Made by a program: the position numbers and the translations under genes
Notes under the pieces: generated by a model
Databases searched by the model: none
Told to the model about the DNA's origin: nothing
The model's input: only the letters and a program-made list of their open reading frames with translations
Assembly (NCBI RefSeq): GCF_000485595.1
Contig: NW_014577457.1
Span: forward strand, 58,793 to 82,888
Length of the DNA: 24,096 nucleotides
Source: Priapulus caudatus
Lineage: Eukaryota; Priapulida; Priapulimorpha; Priapulimorphida; Priapulidae
Direction: 5' to 3'
In this document: positions 9,085 through 19,244 of the stretch, piece after piece
Numbering within the stretch: the first letter of the stretch is position 1
Layout of the letters: every line of letters starts with the position of its first letter

Positions 9085-9425
9085 GGAATGTGCGTGTGTG
9101 TGTCGTGGTGTATGTGTGTATGTGCGTGGCCGTGTGTGTGCGGTGTGTATGCTGCGCCGTGTGTGGGTGCGCTGGCGCCAACTGTGTGCCGTTGCGTGTG
9201 TGTGCAGCGTGTGTCGAGGACGCGCGTAGGTCGTGGTGTAGTGCGCGTGTGTGGTGTGTGTCGTGCGCGCACGGAGTGTGTGCGTGTGTGTGTATGTGCG
9301 CGGTGTGGTGTTGTGTGCGCGCACAGCGTGTGTGCGTGGCGTGTGTGTGCGAAGTGTGTGTGGTTGTGTGGTGTGTGTGTGTTGTGTCGTGCGTGTGCGG
9401 TGCGTGTGCGTGTGCGTGGAATAAC
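9085..9425. repeat. GT-rich low-complexity tract
   Basis: Almost pure G and T with scattered C (GTGTGTGTCGTG, GTGCGCGC). Long open frames on both strands here consist only of Cys/Val or His/Thr repeats and are not genes. It lies in the intron between exon D' and the C8 exon. Confidence 0.9.
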
Positions 9426-9492
9426 ATACAAAAAGCAGCATACACTGTATTTGTCTGATGATTGTCGGCACACTATAGGACCGGCGCCACAG

Positions 9493-9755
9493 CGCGGAAC
9501 TTGTTGTGTCCGACCATCGATGAACCCGACAGGCCCGTTTGACCGATCCTGATCATCAAGTGGTTAACGCCGAAACATGTAATTGTTCTAGAGAGTGGAC
9601 ACACGAAAACATCTCTGTGCATACATGATCGCATCTCTCATGTCCGAACTCTTTCTGCAATCTGCTGCTCCCGTACGCTTACACCTGCGCTCAGGCAGGC
9701 TCCCATGTATGACTGGACAATCGACTCTGCTGCCGGACGTAAGACGAACTGCAGA
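9493..9755 (+). CDS. C8 domain exon of a second module (apparent frameshifts)
   Basis: The acceptor GCGCCACAG ends at 9492 and the donor GTGAGT starts at 9756. Fragments in different frames make a C8 domain: NPTGPFDR with a following C-H-Q-V-V-N (about 9520-9570), then LLPYAYTCAQAG (about 9662-9695), then MYDWTIDS and a final Cys. The order F-x-x-CH ... YA-x-x-CAQAG ... W is as in exons F-G, but the protein is clearly different, so this is a second C8. At least three single-base corrections are needed. Unlike the first module, both halves appear in one exon. Confidence 0.6.
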
Positions 9756-9949
9756 GTGAGTCATTGTGTTATCAGGGCCTTAATACTGACTCGCTTATAT
9801 AAAAAGGTTCGCTGCGAGCAGCAATGCGTTGCTGGCAGCGCGAAAGATATTATCGGAATCGATTCTGTAAGAATAGTAATAGATGTTTATACGCAATTAG
9901 AGTGAACAGTGTTAAAATCAGTTGCGATTCACATTCTCTTTCACAGCAC

Positions 9950-10015
9950 CATACACCGCGCGCGCGCACACATACCACACATCAACAACACAACACACAC
10001 AACAACACAAAGCAC

Positions 10016-10059
<44 letters not shown>

Positions 10060-10260
10060 GGTGCAGTGGCCACACAGCGCACACACAGCAACCTATCGCA
10101 GGGACGGAGCGCGGGCGACGCGGCGGGCCCGGGGCGCCCCACACCACGCACGCACGACGGACCACATGCGCCACGCGTACGGACACGCGCAGCTTCACAA
10201 CGCGCGCTGGCACACAGGCCCAGCCACAGCCACACCATATATATATATAGTATATATACG
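9950..10260. repeat. CA-rich tract with (AC)n and (TA)n
   Basis: Pure AC dinucleotides at 10017-10057, flanked by mixed CA/CGC sequence, then ATATATATATAG at about 10238-10255. The layout is the same as downstream of exon A (840-1190). Open frames on both strands are repeat by-products. Confidence 0.9.
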
Positions 10261-10455
10261 TTTTATTTATGGGTATTATCACGTGGCGTGTAGGTAGGGC
10301 CACGTAAGGCTGTCCCGGATACGGTCAAAGGAGTCTGCAAGACGTCACTCGTCTTGTGACTGGCAGGGGAATTTTTGCAGTGGCTCGTCTTGTGAAGTCG
10401 CTTTTAGCTCTGAATGGTAGTGGTAGATGCTATAATATATCATATACCATATATG

Positions 10456-10487
<32 letters not shown>

Positions 10488-10940
10488 CTATATATATATA
10501 TATATTAAGTATAGCACACACATACAAGATAGTATATATATGCTACCCTTTCTTTTATATATTACAGGAGCACTTCGTTAGTTAATTTATATATAGGACT
10601 ATTAGTCACGAGTTCGTTAAGTTGTAAGTATAAGATGATGATATCGATATAAGGGTCAGAAATGCGAAGAACGCTTATATTATATATTCCTGGCGACAGA
10701 GGCCTGCATGGAAATCTATAAGTAAGACGACTTCGAGATGCATTCCTCGCAGCGGCTGGGCAAATGGTTTAGGCACCGGACCGAGAATCCCAGCCCGAGA
10801 GCTCAATAGGTGATCGGCAGCTGCTAAAAAACTGGTCAGATTATTATTCCTACGCACCTCTCATGCATGTATGTAACTACAGCTAGATGTTATGATACAA
10901 GCCACCGAACAATTTTGGTATTGTTGAAATAATTTGCGTC
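10261..10940. other. intronic sequence with short direct repeats and (TA)n
   Basis: CTCGTCTTGTGA occurs twice (about 10348 and 10384). A TATATA tract covers 10455-10505. The 60-codon minus-strand open frame over 10675-10857 matches no family I know. No exon identified. Confidence 0.6.
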
Positions 10941-10944
10941 CAGC

Positions 10945-11060
10945 CAGCGTGCTTTTCGGTCATCAGAGGCATTTGCCATATGCACAGGGGACATTGGTAC
11001 AGCTGAAAAGTCGCAAAACGTTACTTCGGGAGTGTCCAGCGCTCCGATGTTGCGCGATTA
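10945..11060 (+). CDS. Possible TIL exon fragment (low confidence)
   Basis: One frame reads GTLVQLKSRK (about 10988-11018), followed in another frame by ECP. A TIL domain ends with C-x-CP-x-G-x-x-x-x-x-x-x-x-C and then a short Cys-rich tail, and this placement between C8 and the linker exon at 11147 is where a TIL is expected. Frame changes are needed and cysteines are only partly visible, so this is a suggestion. Confidence 0.3.
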
Positions 11061-11146
11061 AGATAACGACTTAATAAACCAATTAAACCGTAATTGTGTG
11101 TAAAGACGATGTTTGCCTTCTATGGATACTCATGTAGTGTCCCCAG

Positions 11147-11351
11147 CTCGTGCATCAATGGCGTGCTGGAGTGCTCTGACCATGGAAAGGATGCACGAAG
11201 CTACCTTGCCCACGGAACAGGTGTGGTGATCAATACGCGTCTCCGTGCCGCAAAGACTTTGTACGAACACGGGATCAACACAACATGTGCACAATCCACG
11301 TACGAAAGGCTGCTCATCGCCCTGAGGGGTCTTGTCTATCTCTGATGATGC
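11147..11351 (+). CDS. Cysteine-rich linker exon before a VWD domain
   Basis: The acceptor GTCCCCAG ends at 11146 and the donor GTGAGT starts at 11352. It begins SCINGVLECSDHG, closely parallel to the start of exon B (ACKMGIWECTTELC), both entering in phase 2. That places it after a TIL domain and before a VWD. After about 11200 the cysteine pattern can be followed only with frame changes (for example the KDFVYEHG-like stretch near 11255). I do not recognise the rest as a named domain. Confidence 0.5.
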
Positions 11352-12224
11352 GTGAGTAGAGTTACACAGTAATGAACGGGATGTTGCATATATTTATACG
11401 ATGTTTTGGCTCATTATATACACTCCTGGTAATATCAATATCAGCTTTTGGAAAAGCGCGTCCGTTGCTTTTTAGACGAAATAGCACCCAATTCATATCA
11501 CAAAGATCCAGAGTGGCGTATTATCTTTTGTACAAAAAACAATTTCAAACGTCATAGTTCGAGGAAAAATTTAATTAAACATTTGGTACTTAATATAATA
11601 CCTTAATTTATAGGCAACGGTAATTTCATATTTAATGATAATAATATTGATTTTACAATTTAATTTGCAAATAAATAATATTTTTATCAAATAAGTAATT
11701 ATTTATATTTAATGGATAAAATTTATCGATTTTTTGATAAATTGCGTTAAATACGTAATAAACATTTTTGGTAAGATGAATTAAATGAGCGCAATCAGAC
11801 ATCGGCAACGAATGTTTTCAGGAATCAACGCGATTATATTAGCGCCGAAAATATTGTCAGATGCCACGGGAAACAGATTTCACCTCGGTAGGAGACAATA
11901 ATGCAACACCATGTAAGATCAAAATTAATAACTATAAAGTGATTAAACAAATAATAATAAATTATTAATCAAATTAAAATAATTCCACTGGGTAAGTAGT
12001 TTTGGCGTAAAAAAAATCAGCATGTGCACATTTGAAAGAAGTCTCTCTACACAGCATATTATTAGCTACTCGCCAGGATTAATGCATATTTACATGTATA
12101 TTAACTACATCAATTGCACACTGCGTTATCATACTAAATCGCTTGTGTAATTTCCTCTCATCAGTACTATTAGCTCAGGGGAGATAAACAGCGGTGGCAA
12201 ATATTCGGTAATTATGATATACAC
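11352..12224. other. intron, AT-rich
   Basis: Strongly AT-rich from 11560 to 11780 and 11930-11990. No exon or repeat structure recognised. A 61-codon + strand open frame at 11372-11557 has no recognisable product. Confidence 0.6.
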
Positions 12225-12348
12225 TATCAGCCTGCGACGTGTCTCTAGCATCTCATGACAAATACGACATAACGACATAAACGCTCTCCTACGACAACTA
12301 TTTGTCATAGGAAGATTCCTTCCTAGACAAATATTGGGCGGAGTCAAC
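12225..12348 (+). repeat. left terminal inverted repeat
   Basis: Pairs with 13991-14115 on the opposite strand. It contains four copies, in both orientations, of a TTTGTCATAGG-like word, so the arm can also fold on itself. Confidence 0.75.
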
Positions 12349-12553
12349 TTTCGTTCCGCTTATGACCAGCTGAAATTACTGCGGGCGCCTCTCTATGATG
12401 CGCCAAGCACATTGTCCGCCGGTTTCCCGCCGCCTTGCTCGAACCGCAGCGGGGTGCACCGGCCTGGCTTCGCAGCACGGCGCGCCGAAGCGGGGAGTAC
12501 CCGTGCGAAGCGCAAGCGGGAAGACAGAGAGCCAACGCAGCAGCAGCCGCGGC

Positions 12554-12710
12554 GTGAGCAAAGGAGAAATGCAAGTTTCGCCAAGTTAGGAGTACAGTAA
12601 GAGCCACGCCCAGTAGAGAGCCCTAGCTGGTTAAGCGCTGGAGCGAAGGAGAATATGCATAGTTTTTCGCACAAGTTAGGAAAACAGAACAGAAGCCACG
12701 CACGTTAGGG
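12554..12710 (+). repeat. two ~88-bp direct repeats inside the element
   Basis: 12554-12616 and 12641-12710 share GAGCAAAGGAGAA/GAGCGAAGGAGAA, then CAAGTTAGGA, then ACAG and AGCCACGC. A weaker third AGAGCCACG is near 12751. The segment is purine-rich and lies in the interior of the TIR element. Confidence 0.6.
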
Positions 12711-13045
12711 CACAAGCGCGCGTGAGAGAGAGAAAGCGTCGCTCGTGTAGCAAGAGCCACGTCAGCCAAGAAGCGCGCGTGAGCGAGGGAGAGCTAGAAG
12801 TATACAGTGGACACGTTGTACGCGCCGAGCGAGGTCGGACAAAGCTCAGCGAAGGGGAAGAAGGAGGAGGAGAAAAGAGGAGACGAAAGGCGCAGAGCAT
12901 CCACCGTGGGTCGACGAACGACGACCAGAGAGGGACAGAGAGGAGGAGGAAGAAGAGAGGCAGAGAGAGAGAGTGAGACAAACGCACAGCGTGATTTACG
13001 TTGGTTCGTTTACTTTGCGTTTGATGTATATTCTGTAACGGTAGT

Positions 13046-13135
13046 GTAGCGGTATCCGCAGTTGATTGTATAATTCTGGAACAATACGCCGTAGCGGTAG
13101 CCGGCAGTTGATTGTATGATTCTAGTAACAATACG
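13046..13135 (+). repeat. two 45-bp direct repeats
   Basis: GTAGCGGTA starts at 13046 and again at 13091. Both units continue with CAGTTGATTGTAT, ATTCT and AACAATACG. Interior of the TIR element. Confidence 0.8.
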
Positions 13136-13653
13136 TGTGAGGTAGCGCGCCGCGCGAAAAGACCGTACGAGTGCGCGGTGCTGAATCTGATATTAGCGCG
13201 TTCACACACAGAAGAAACCGGCGATGCTAATGGCGATGAAATACCGAAGATAATTGTGTCGTTGTTCAACACAACGGAAATATCTCGCTAATCGCCGAGC
13301 GGATAATTCTATATCCGAACTGCGCAGCTCACTGTGACATATGCCGACTCAGTGCGCTCCACTCGTTGATGGTAAAAACCAGCAGTTTATGCTACTTCGC
13401 TAGCCGCCGGCCATCTTTAAACTCCATAAACGCGTATTCCAATCTGAGGCGCTAACGCGTATCCGAGCGGTTGCGCGCCATTCCTAACTGGACAGAATTC
13501 TGTCCACGTAGAATATGCCGTTACCGGTCCCAATCTGAGTATGCGATGTGGAGCGAAGTACAGTCTAATAATCGCGCTATCCAAATAATCGAGCAGTCAA
13601 AATGCGGACTTGGACGCGATGCGAATGCTGGCGATTATTAGTGAGCTATTATT

Positions 13654-13743
13654 GCGTTCACACTTGTAATAAATCCTGTAATTTCGACTCGCGATGCAAA
13701 AACCGGATTTGCATCCCGCTATTCGCGCCAGTGTGAACTGCGC
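13654..13743. repeat. nested inverted repeat, about 90 bp
   Basis: GCGTTCACACT at 13654-13664 is inverted as AGTGTGAACTGCGC at 13730-13743. Between them GATGCAAA (13693-13700) pairs with TTTGCATC (13708-13715). A further GCGTTCACAC is at about 13198. It could be a small element or hairpin nested inside the larger one. Confidence 0.55.
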
Positions 13744-13990
13744 CCTATTGATTGTTGGTGTTGTTCATCTAGAGGCTGATATTGAATTGTTGGTTGTGGT
13801 TCATCTGATAATTGATATTTGATTTTGACGGTGATTGTCGCGGTGTGGATATTGATATCGAGGTGTCGGTGGTGTGTCACAAATACATGCTAGCGCCTTG
13901 ACATTTCCCCCATCGTTTCCCTGGTTTCTTTTGCGCGTGACAGCGGCGCGGCGTGATCATACAAAAACGAGTATGCACAACTACGTACAC

Positions 13991-14115
13991 GTTGACTCAC
14001 ATACAACAATATTTGTCATAGGAAGAATCTTCCTATGACAAATAGTGTCATAGGAGAGCGTATATGCGTATGTCGTATTTGTCATAGATGCTAGCAGAAC
14101 AGGCTGAAACTATGT
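13991..14115 (-). repeat. right terminal inverted repeat
   Basis: Reverse complement of 12225-12348 with scattered differences. It contains the perfect palindrome at 14011-14043. Confidence 0.75.
14011..14043. repeat. perfect 33-base palindrome
   Basis: Sixteen-base arms (ATTTGTCATAGGAAGA and its reverse complement) are separated by one A. The counterpart in the left arm (about 12299-12333) is imperfect. Confidence 0.9.
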
Positions 14116-14505
14116 AGTTGGGAAACGAGCCCTTTTACGTAAACCGCGCAGTAGTAAAACAGCAACCGCATTTTACGATGAGACAGTTGATAGCTGGGAC
14201 GATCGCGGGGATGTTTATGTCGTGAGCACTACGTTATGATGAAAAACGCTACAAATCAGGATACTGGGTGTGGTACAACCACAGACTATAGGAATACCGT
14301 TAGTATGTGGTACAATTCAGGTAAATGAGCCAGAGCGAGAGCGCCATCTGTCGTGGAGTTTGTGCGTATTTATCCGTCTCAGTGAATAGCACTAGCGGAT
14401 GCTGCAGCATTGTAGTGGTATACTCAGAAGGGGTGATCGTAACGCTGTTGCCATGGTAACTGGTCTGTTCCCTGACTAGTTAGATAGTTTAGTTCCGTGG
14501 ATAGT

Positions 14506-15006
<501 letters not shown>

Positions 15007-15233
15007 GCGAATGTCACGCGGTCGGCGACCCGCATTACATCTCTTTCGATGGGGCCTACTTCGATTTCCAAGGAGACTGCAGTTACATCCTCGCACAGGA
15101 CTCATCCGTCAATCACACGTTCGATGTCATCGCCTCGAACGTGATGTGCGGAAGTTCGGGAGTGACGTGTACAAAGGATGTAGAGATTGTTCTTCAGCAG
15201 TCGATCAATATTCGTCTGCTGCGTGGCCGTCAC
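15007..15233 (+). CDS. N-terminal part of a third-module VWD domain
   Basis: A 227-base exon with acceptor TTCTTCTACAG and donor GTGAGT, ending in phase 0. It reads ECHAVGDPHYISFDGAYFDF, then QGDCSYILAQD and VMCGSSGVTCTKDVEIVL. GDPHY-x-SFDG and C-x-Y-x-LAQD are textbook VWD signatures. The exon is clean, in contrast to most exons downstream. Its start follows a Cys-rich linker in this family, for which 11147-11351 is the candidate. The 198-codon open frame that begins at 14942 in another frame is a shadow of this exon and of the GA repeat. Confidence 0.93.
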
Positions 15234-15313
15234 GTGAGTCTCCCGTCGACGTTTACACGCTCCTTATACAGAGTCGAGCGAGATGTGGAGCGAAAACGTC
15301 AAAGAGCAAGCGA

Positions 15314-15403
<90 letters not shown>

Positions 15404-15535
15404 AGAGAGCAGAAGAGAGCACGAGAGGAGAGAGGGAGAGGAAAAGAGAGAGAGGAGATAAGAAGAACGAGAGAGAGAGAGAAGAGAGAACAGAGAGTTG
15501 CAGAGAAAAGATATGAGAAAAAGCGTGAGAATTGT
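15314..15535. repeat. (GA)n polypurine tract
   Basis: Nearly uninterrupted GAGAGA/AGAGAAG from 15314, with more A-rich interruptions after 15400. Arg/Glu-rich open frames are repeat translations. Confidence 0.95.
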
Positions 15536-15539
15536 TAGT

Positions 15540-15780
15540 AATCAACTCTCCTCTTTCTTTTCGTCTCCTCTCTTTCTCTTCTCTCTCTCTCTCCTTCCCC
15601 TCTTTCTTTCGCTAAATCTATCTTCTCTTCTCTCTCTTTTATCCGTCTCTCGCGTTTTATTTCCTCTTCACGGCTCTCCGCTCTCCTTTTCTGCGTCCAA
15701 TTTCTTTTGCGCTCCCTCGCCTCTCCCTACCCTTTCCGCTCGCCGGCCTTCCATAATCTCCTCTCCTCATTCTGATTTCT
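15540..15780. repeat. polypyrimidine (TC-rich) tract
   Basis: CTCTCTCT/TTTC-rich from about 15545 to 15650, then pyrimidine-biased to about 15780. It follows directly on the polypurine tract, so the two could pair as a long imperfect hairpin. Confidence 0.85.
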
Positions 15781-16161
15781 AATATTTTTCCTCGTATATG
15801 GACGTGTGTGGATCGCGGTGTGCCGTGCGTGCGGTTGTCGTGTTGCGTCGCGTGGTCTACACCTGTAATGTGTGTTTCGTTGCTACCAACTGCGTGTGGC
15901 AGTTAGAATATCACTTCGCGTAGGTGGCAATACCGGTGGTTCTGTTGGGTACACCGTTGACCGAATATGAACGCGGCCATATTTTCTGACTCTCTAGTTT
16001 GCTTTAAAACACATTCATTATACTATATGAATTGAACTTAGCGACCACGGTTAAATATATATACATTCATATTCATATATAATTTATATAATGTATATAG
16101 TGTTGTGTTGTATATATGTATATTATATGTACTTATTTATCATGTACTAATACTTGTTTAG
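15781..16161. other. intron remainder
   Basis: GT-rich start (15800-15900), then AT-rich TATATATG words at 16055-16135, ending with the acceptor ACTTGTTTAG at 16161. No exon seen. Confidence 0.65.
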
Positions 16162-16293
16162 GTGACTCGTGAATGACATCGCTGTCCCACCTACTAAGAT
16201 TTAACGAGCCCAATGGGCTAAACATCACCAAGATCTGGCTTTCACCGTGGTTTGTCAACGACCTCATTCGTCCTCATAGTCATGTGGATGGAG
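16162..16293 (+). CDS. Middle of the third-module VWD domain (apparent frameshifts)
   Basis: Starts after TTGTTTAG and ends before GTACAT. One frame gives VNDIAVPPTKI; the next gives NEPNGLNITKIW. A third gives LSTTSFVLIVMW followed by D-G-G split over the donor. In the VWD family this is V-x-V-N-x-x-x-V-x-x-P ... GL-x-V-x-WDGG, so all parts are present in order but in three frames. Two or three single-base errors explain it. It pairs with 15007-15233 upstream. Confidence 0.65.
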
Positions 16294-16685
16294 GTACATA
16301 CACCTAAAGAATGAAATAATATATTATATATATCGTTTTTTCAATATACGTTTCAATGGCAATTGCGCACTACCGTAGCTGCCGGTTTATATGTCTTAGG
16401 GTCAAGTTAAAAGTTCGTTGAAATGAAATACATCAGCAAATCACCTTGCTTTAATATCTTAAGACTCTATACGCGATGACACATCGGCGCTTTATACACA
16501 TCTTCATTCAATCATCGCCAGACGGACAATAAATTATGGGCGATAATTATATATGATAATATTGATAATGAGGAAGACGAAACCCTAGAGATCCGTAGTC
16601 ATAAAAATACACAGTAAAGAAAACGATGATGTAAAGGAAAAAAAATGAACCGTACTTATTACGTCGATTGTTGTTCGTCGAATAG
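16294..16685. other. intron
   Basis: AT-rich, with no recognisable repeat or exon. A purine-rich run lies just before the acceptor (about 16610-16650). Confidence 0.65.
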
Positions 16686-16911
16686 ACCTAGAGTTCTATC
16701 ATCTTGGACCAGTGCATAAGCACGGGAACTGCTTGTGGCGGAACACGACGGAATGGGACAACGACTTCACCTCCGGGCGGAGCGGAGTCGTCGACAACAA
16801 AGGCGCAACCTGTTCGCCGACGGCAACTCGTGAAAATGTCGGCGCACTTGGGCGCTGACGGGTGGACCACAGGTCATGCACCAGAAACGCCCACGTCGGG
16901 TGGAGTAGGGG
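16686..16911 (+). CDS. C-terminal part of the third-module VWD domain (apparent frameshifts)
   Basis: The segment around 16730-16765 has the bases for GLCG-N-Y-D-G with extra nucleotides. Then WDNDFTSG and GVVDNK are in one frame, and around 16810-16835 the bases spell F-A-D-G-N-S-W-K with one missing base. DNDFTS-x-x-G ... FGNSWK is the classic end of a VWD domain. Boundaries are approximate; a donor-like GTGAAG follows at 16912. The 72-codon open frame across it in another frame is accidental. Confidence 0.6.
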
Positions 16912-17429
16912 TGAAGTTTTAAATTATTAAATTAAAAAATTATTTATAGAATTATCAAAAAGAAAAATCATATTTATTATATTAATTTTTTATATTCCAT
17001 TTAAATTTATGCAAGCTCTTTATGGCCGCAGACATTCAGAGCTGTTCTCAATAATTATAACGCTGCTTTTTGTGATCGATTTGAAATTCTTGTCTAACCA
17101 TAGATGTTCGCGGGTCTAACATTTGTTGTAAAGAACAGTAGAAGCAGTCCGGTAACTCGCAACAGAATCAAATTTAAATTAAGGTTAAATTTAAATAGAT
17201 ATAACGCGGTTATCCGACGCGTACTCGGCGTATATATACGTTATAACGGATTGTGTATCATATACAACTTATCAAAGCGTATATACACGTGATATTTTCT
17301 TTGAAGCATATATAGTCTTAACATTATTTTATTATAGGCTCTCAGTTATTTATATTTCCCGCTCTTGAAACATAATATACTCCTCCTAGAAAATCTCAGT
17401 AATGTAGTAGTCGGTACACATTTTGTCTG
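16912..17429. other. intron, AT-rich
   Basis: ATTTAAATT-type words from 16920 to 17190. No domain recognised; the short open frame at 17104-17292 has no family signature. Confidence 0.6.
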
Positions 17430-17528
17430 TCGTAATTTGAGGATCGGCCCGCTCTCTATGGCTTAGCAGATCATGTAACTTTCATCTACAATGACATATT
17501 CGAGGCGGCGTTCGGCAGCTCTGGGTGA
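17430..17528 (+). CDS. Possible first half of a C8 domain (low confidence)
   Basis: One frame reads PALYGLADHVTFIYNDIFEA (about 17449-17508). In a C8 domain this would be the GPF-x-x-C-H-D-x-V ... segment, and the order (after VWD, before the second C8 half at 17950) fits. The cysteines expected after LYG and EAA are not readable without frame changes, so the call is tentative. Confidence 0.4.
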
Positions 17529-17639
17529 CATCTTGGTCGAGCAATAACATCCAACTGCATTTACACGCTTGTGGGTACGCTATGTATGTACACAGCGCAG
17601 AATGCTGCATTCTAACGTTGCTAAGGTGATATGCGTGCT

Positions 17640-17900
17640 ACAGCATACTCCGAAAAACTGTCTCCCTCCGCTAATTTGTTCTAAAGTTGTACTAAGGATG
17701 TGTCGCTAACGCGAAGACAAGATTGTCCACTACCGATTTGTACCCTGATGATTGTTACTAACCGAACGATTTCAACTAAGATGTGTACCTAAGCCGAGCC
17801 CACACTCCCTCCTCGGCGAAAATTGCACCTACAGATTTTGTACGCTAGGATTGTTCGGTAACGGGACAAGATTGTTCACTAACAGATTGTGAGTGATGTG
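17640..17900. repeat. loose repeat of AAGATTGTTCACTAACAGATTG-like words
   Basis: Variants such as ACAAGATTGTCCACTACCGA, GATTGTTACTAACC and AAGATTGTTCACTAACAGAT recur with changing spacing. It is a degenerate minisatellite in the intron between the two C8 halves. Confidence 0.45.
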
Positions 17901-17949
17901 ATTACCACGCAGCGCTGTTAGACGACGGCGCGCACATTTCTCTCGTCAG

Positions 17950-18063
17950 ACTGTTCCAAGGGAGGAGATTGCGAGTGGTCTTTGCACTGCGCTTGCCTCG
18001 TTTGCCGATAGCTGTTCGCAGCCGGGTTACCCTGCGCTGCGAGATTCCCAAGACCTTATGCGC
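17950..18063 (+). CDS. Second half of the third-module C8 domain
   Basis: The acceptor TTTCTCTCGTCAG ends at 17949 and a donor GTAAAT follows. From about 17979 a clean frame reads LCTALASFADSCSQPGYPAL and RDSQDL. Upstream the bases for DCSKGGDCE are present one frame off. C-x-C-x-AL-A-x-FA-x-SC-x-x-x-G is the hallmark of the second half of C8. One single-base shift near 17975 joins the two parts. Fits between the VWD end at 16911 and the TIL at 18713. Confidence 0.7.
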
Positions 18064-18712
18064 GTAAATATGCACGCGCTGTCTTTACCATATATCAAGC
18101 AAGCGCCGTTGGGTCGCAAATTATAAATTATTACATATATATAATATATTATATATAACATATAGATACGTAATATATATAATCTCTATTACAGACATTT
18201 GTCGTGTTAACGGTTACGAATTTGAGCGCTAATATACTTCGCAAAAATATGGTTGACAGTAGCTTTCGTTGTTTCTACCCCTAAAATTATTGTTATCGAT
18301 TACATTACATCATCATAATATATTATTTTCGACGTTATCTACTTTCTTTTCTTGTTGGTGAGTTTCTCTCGTAGTAATATCGTATCGCAAAAAACGGCTT
18401 TTTTTATGAATATTTGTACTTCTTCTGACCGAATCGCATTTTAGACTAGGTATTATACACAAACGTATGAGGTGGCAGAAGTACTGTATACTATATATAA
18501 TAAAGTAGTGTAAAGTGTATTTGTATTATCGCTTTGCTGGGTGTGTTCCTAAAATGCGTACATGTGGAAAATGGCTTATAATATTATATATATATCATAT
18601 TATGCTTTATATATGCTGGATTATTCGCACGCCTATTCCGGATATAATATATGATATATATATATACTACGATCTATATGTATAGATATATATCCCGGAT
18701 TATGTTTCTCAG
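18064..18712. other. intron, AT-rich
   Basis: TATATAATATAT runs at 18135-18185 and 18580-18665. The acceptor GTTTCTCAG ends at 18712. No other feature seen. Confidence 0.65.
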
Positions 18713-18868
18713 CAGCTTATACAGTGCGAAATGGCTCACGGTATCAGCATGCGGGCCATGTCCAAGAAACCTGTCAGAACATGAGGAGACAACACCGGAC
18801 CGGAATGCTAACCAACACACGCGGATGTCGTAGATATGCTTCTTTCCTCCCGGCTACATAGCAACACG
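18713..18868 (+). CDS. TIL domain exon of the third module (apparent frameshifts)
   Basis: Begins after GTTTCTCAG and ends before GTGAGT. One frame gives SACGPCPR, the next TCQNMRRQ, and the end reads CFFPPGYIAT. This is the C-G-x-x-CP-x-TC-x-N ... C-x-CP-x-GY pattern of TIL domains. Two or three single-base errors are needed. The rest of the domain continues at 19245. Confidence 0.65.
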
Positions 18869-19244
18869 GTGAGTCCAACTGCGATGGATCAGGGATATTA
18901 TGTATAAATATAAGGATCATATTCCTAATATCGAAATGTTTACTAGATTAGCGTATACTTCGCGATACGATTGATTGAGATACTTGCGTATATACTCTCG
19001 AACGCGCGTCAAACAAAAATCACCGGAGGCGAAAGGTACCAATTCCACTGACAGCAGAATGCGTCTAATAGAAATCCTTAGTTTTGTTCTTTATAGGCAT
19101 CGCTTTACGCTGGCTATTCCGACAGTTTACCGTGAAAAAATGGAATATTATATTTTAAACTGTGGAAAAGCTAGCGAGCTCACCCTAGTTGAACAGACTA
19201 TGTAAATAAACGCTAATTATGTGGCATGCATCCTGATACGACAG

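Larger units (their letters stand above)
12225..14115. mobile_element. Probable terminal-inverted-repeat / foldback element
   Basis: About 120 bases at 12225-12348 are repeated in inverted orientation at about 13991-14115. Matching words in order from the outside are TCAGCCTG, CTAGCATCT, ATGACAAATACGACAT, ACGCTCTCCTA, TTTGTCATAGGAAGA, ACAAATATTG and GAGTCAAC. The interior of about 1.6 kb is GC- and purine-rich, unlike the AT-rich flanks, and contains direct repeats but no transposase that I recognise. It is therefore best described as a non-autonomous element sitting in the large intron before the VWD exon at 15007. Exact ends and target-site duplication could not be fixed because the outermost matches fade gradually. 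Confidence 0.7.

Noticed and set aside
9070-9552. Open frames of 127-167 codons on both strands
   Set aside because: They consist of His-Thr or Cys-Val repeats from a GT-rich tract.
10675-10857. 60-codon minus-strand frame as a retroelement fragment
   Set aside because: No reverse transcriptase or other motif could be recognised.
12676-13272. 198-codon minus-strand open frame inside the TIR element, considered as a transposase
   Set aside because: It is Ser/Leu-rich because of the purine-rich + strand, shows no catalytic motif, and overlaps direct repeats.
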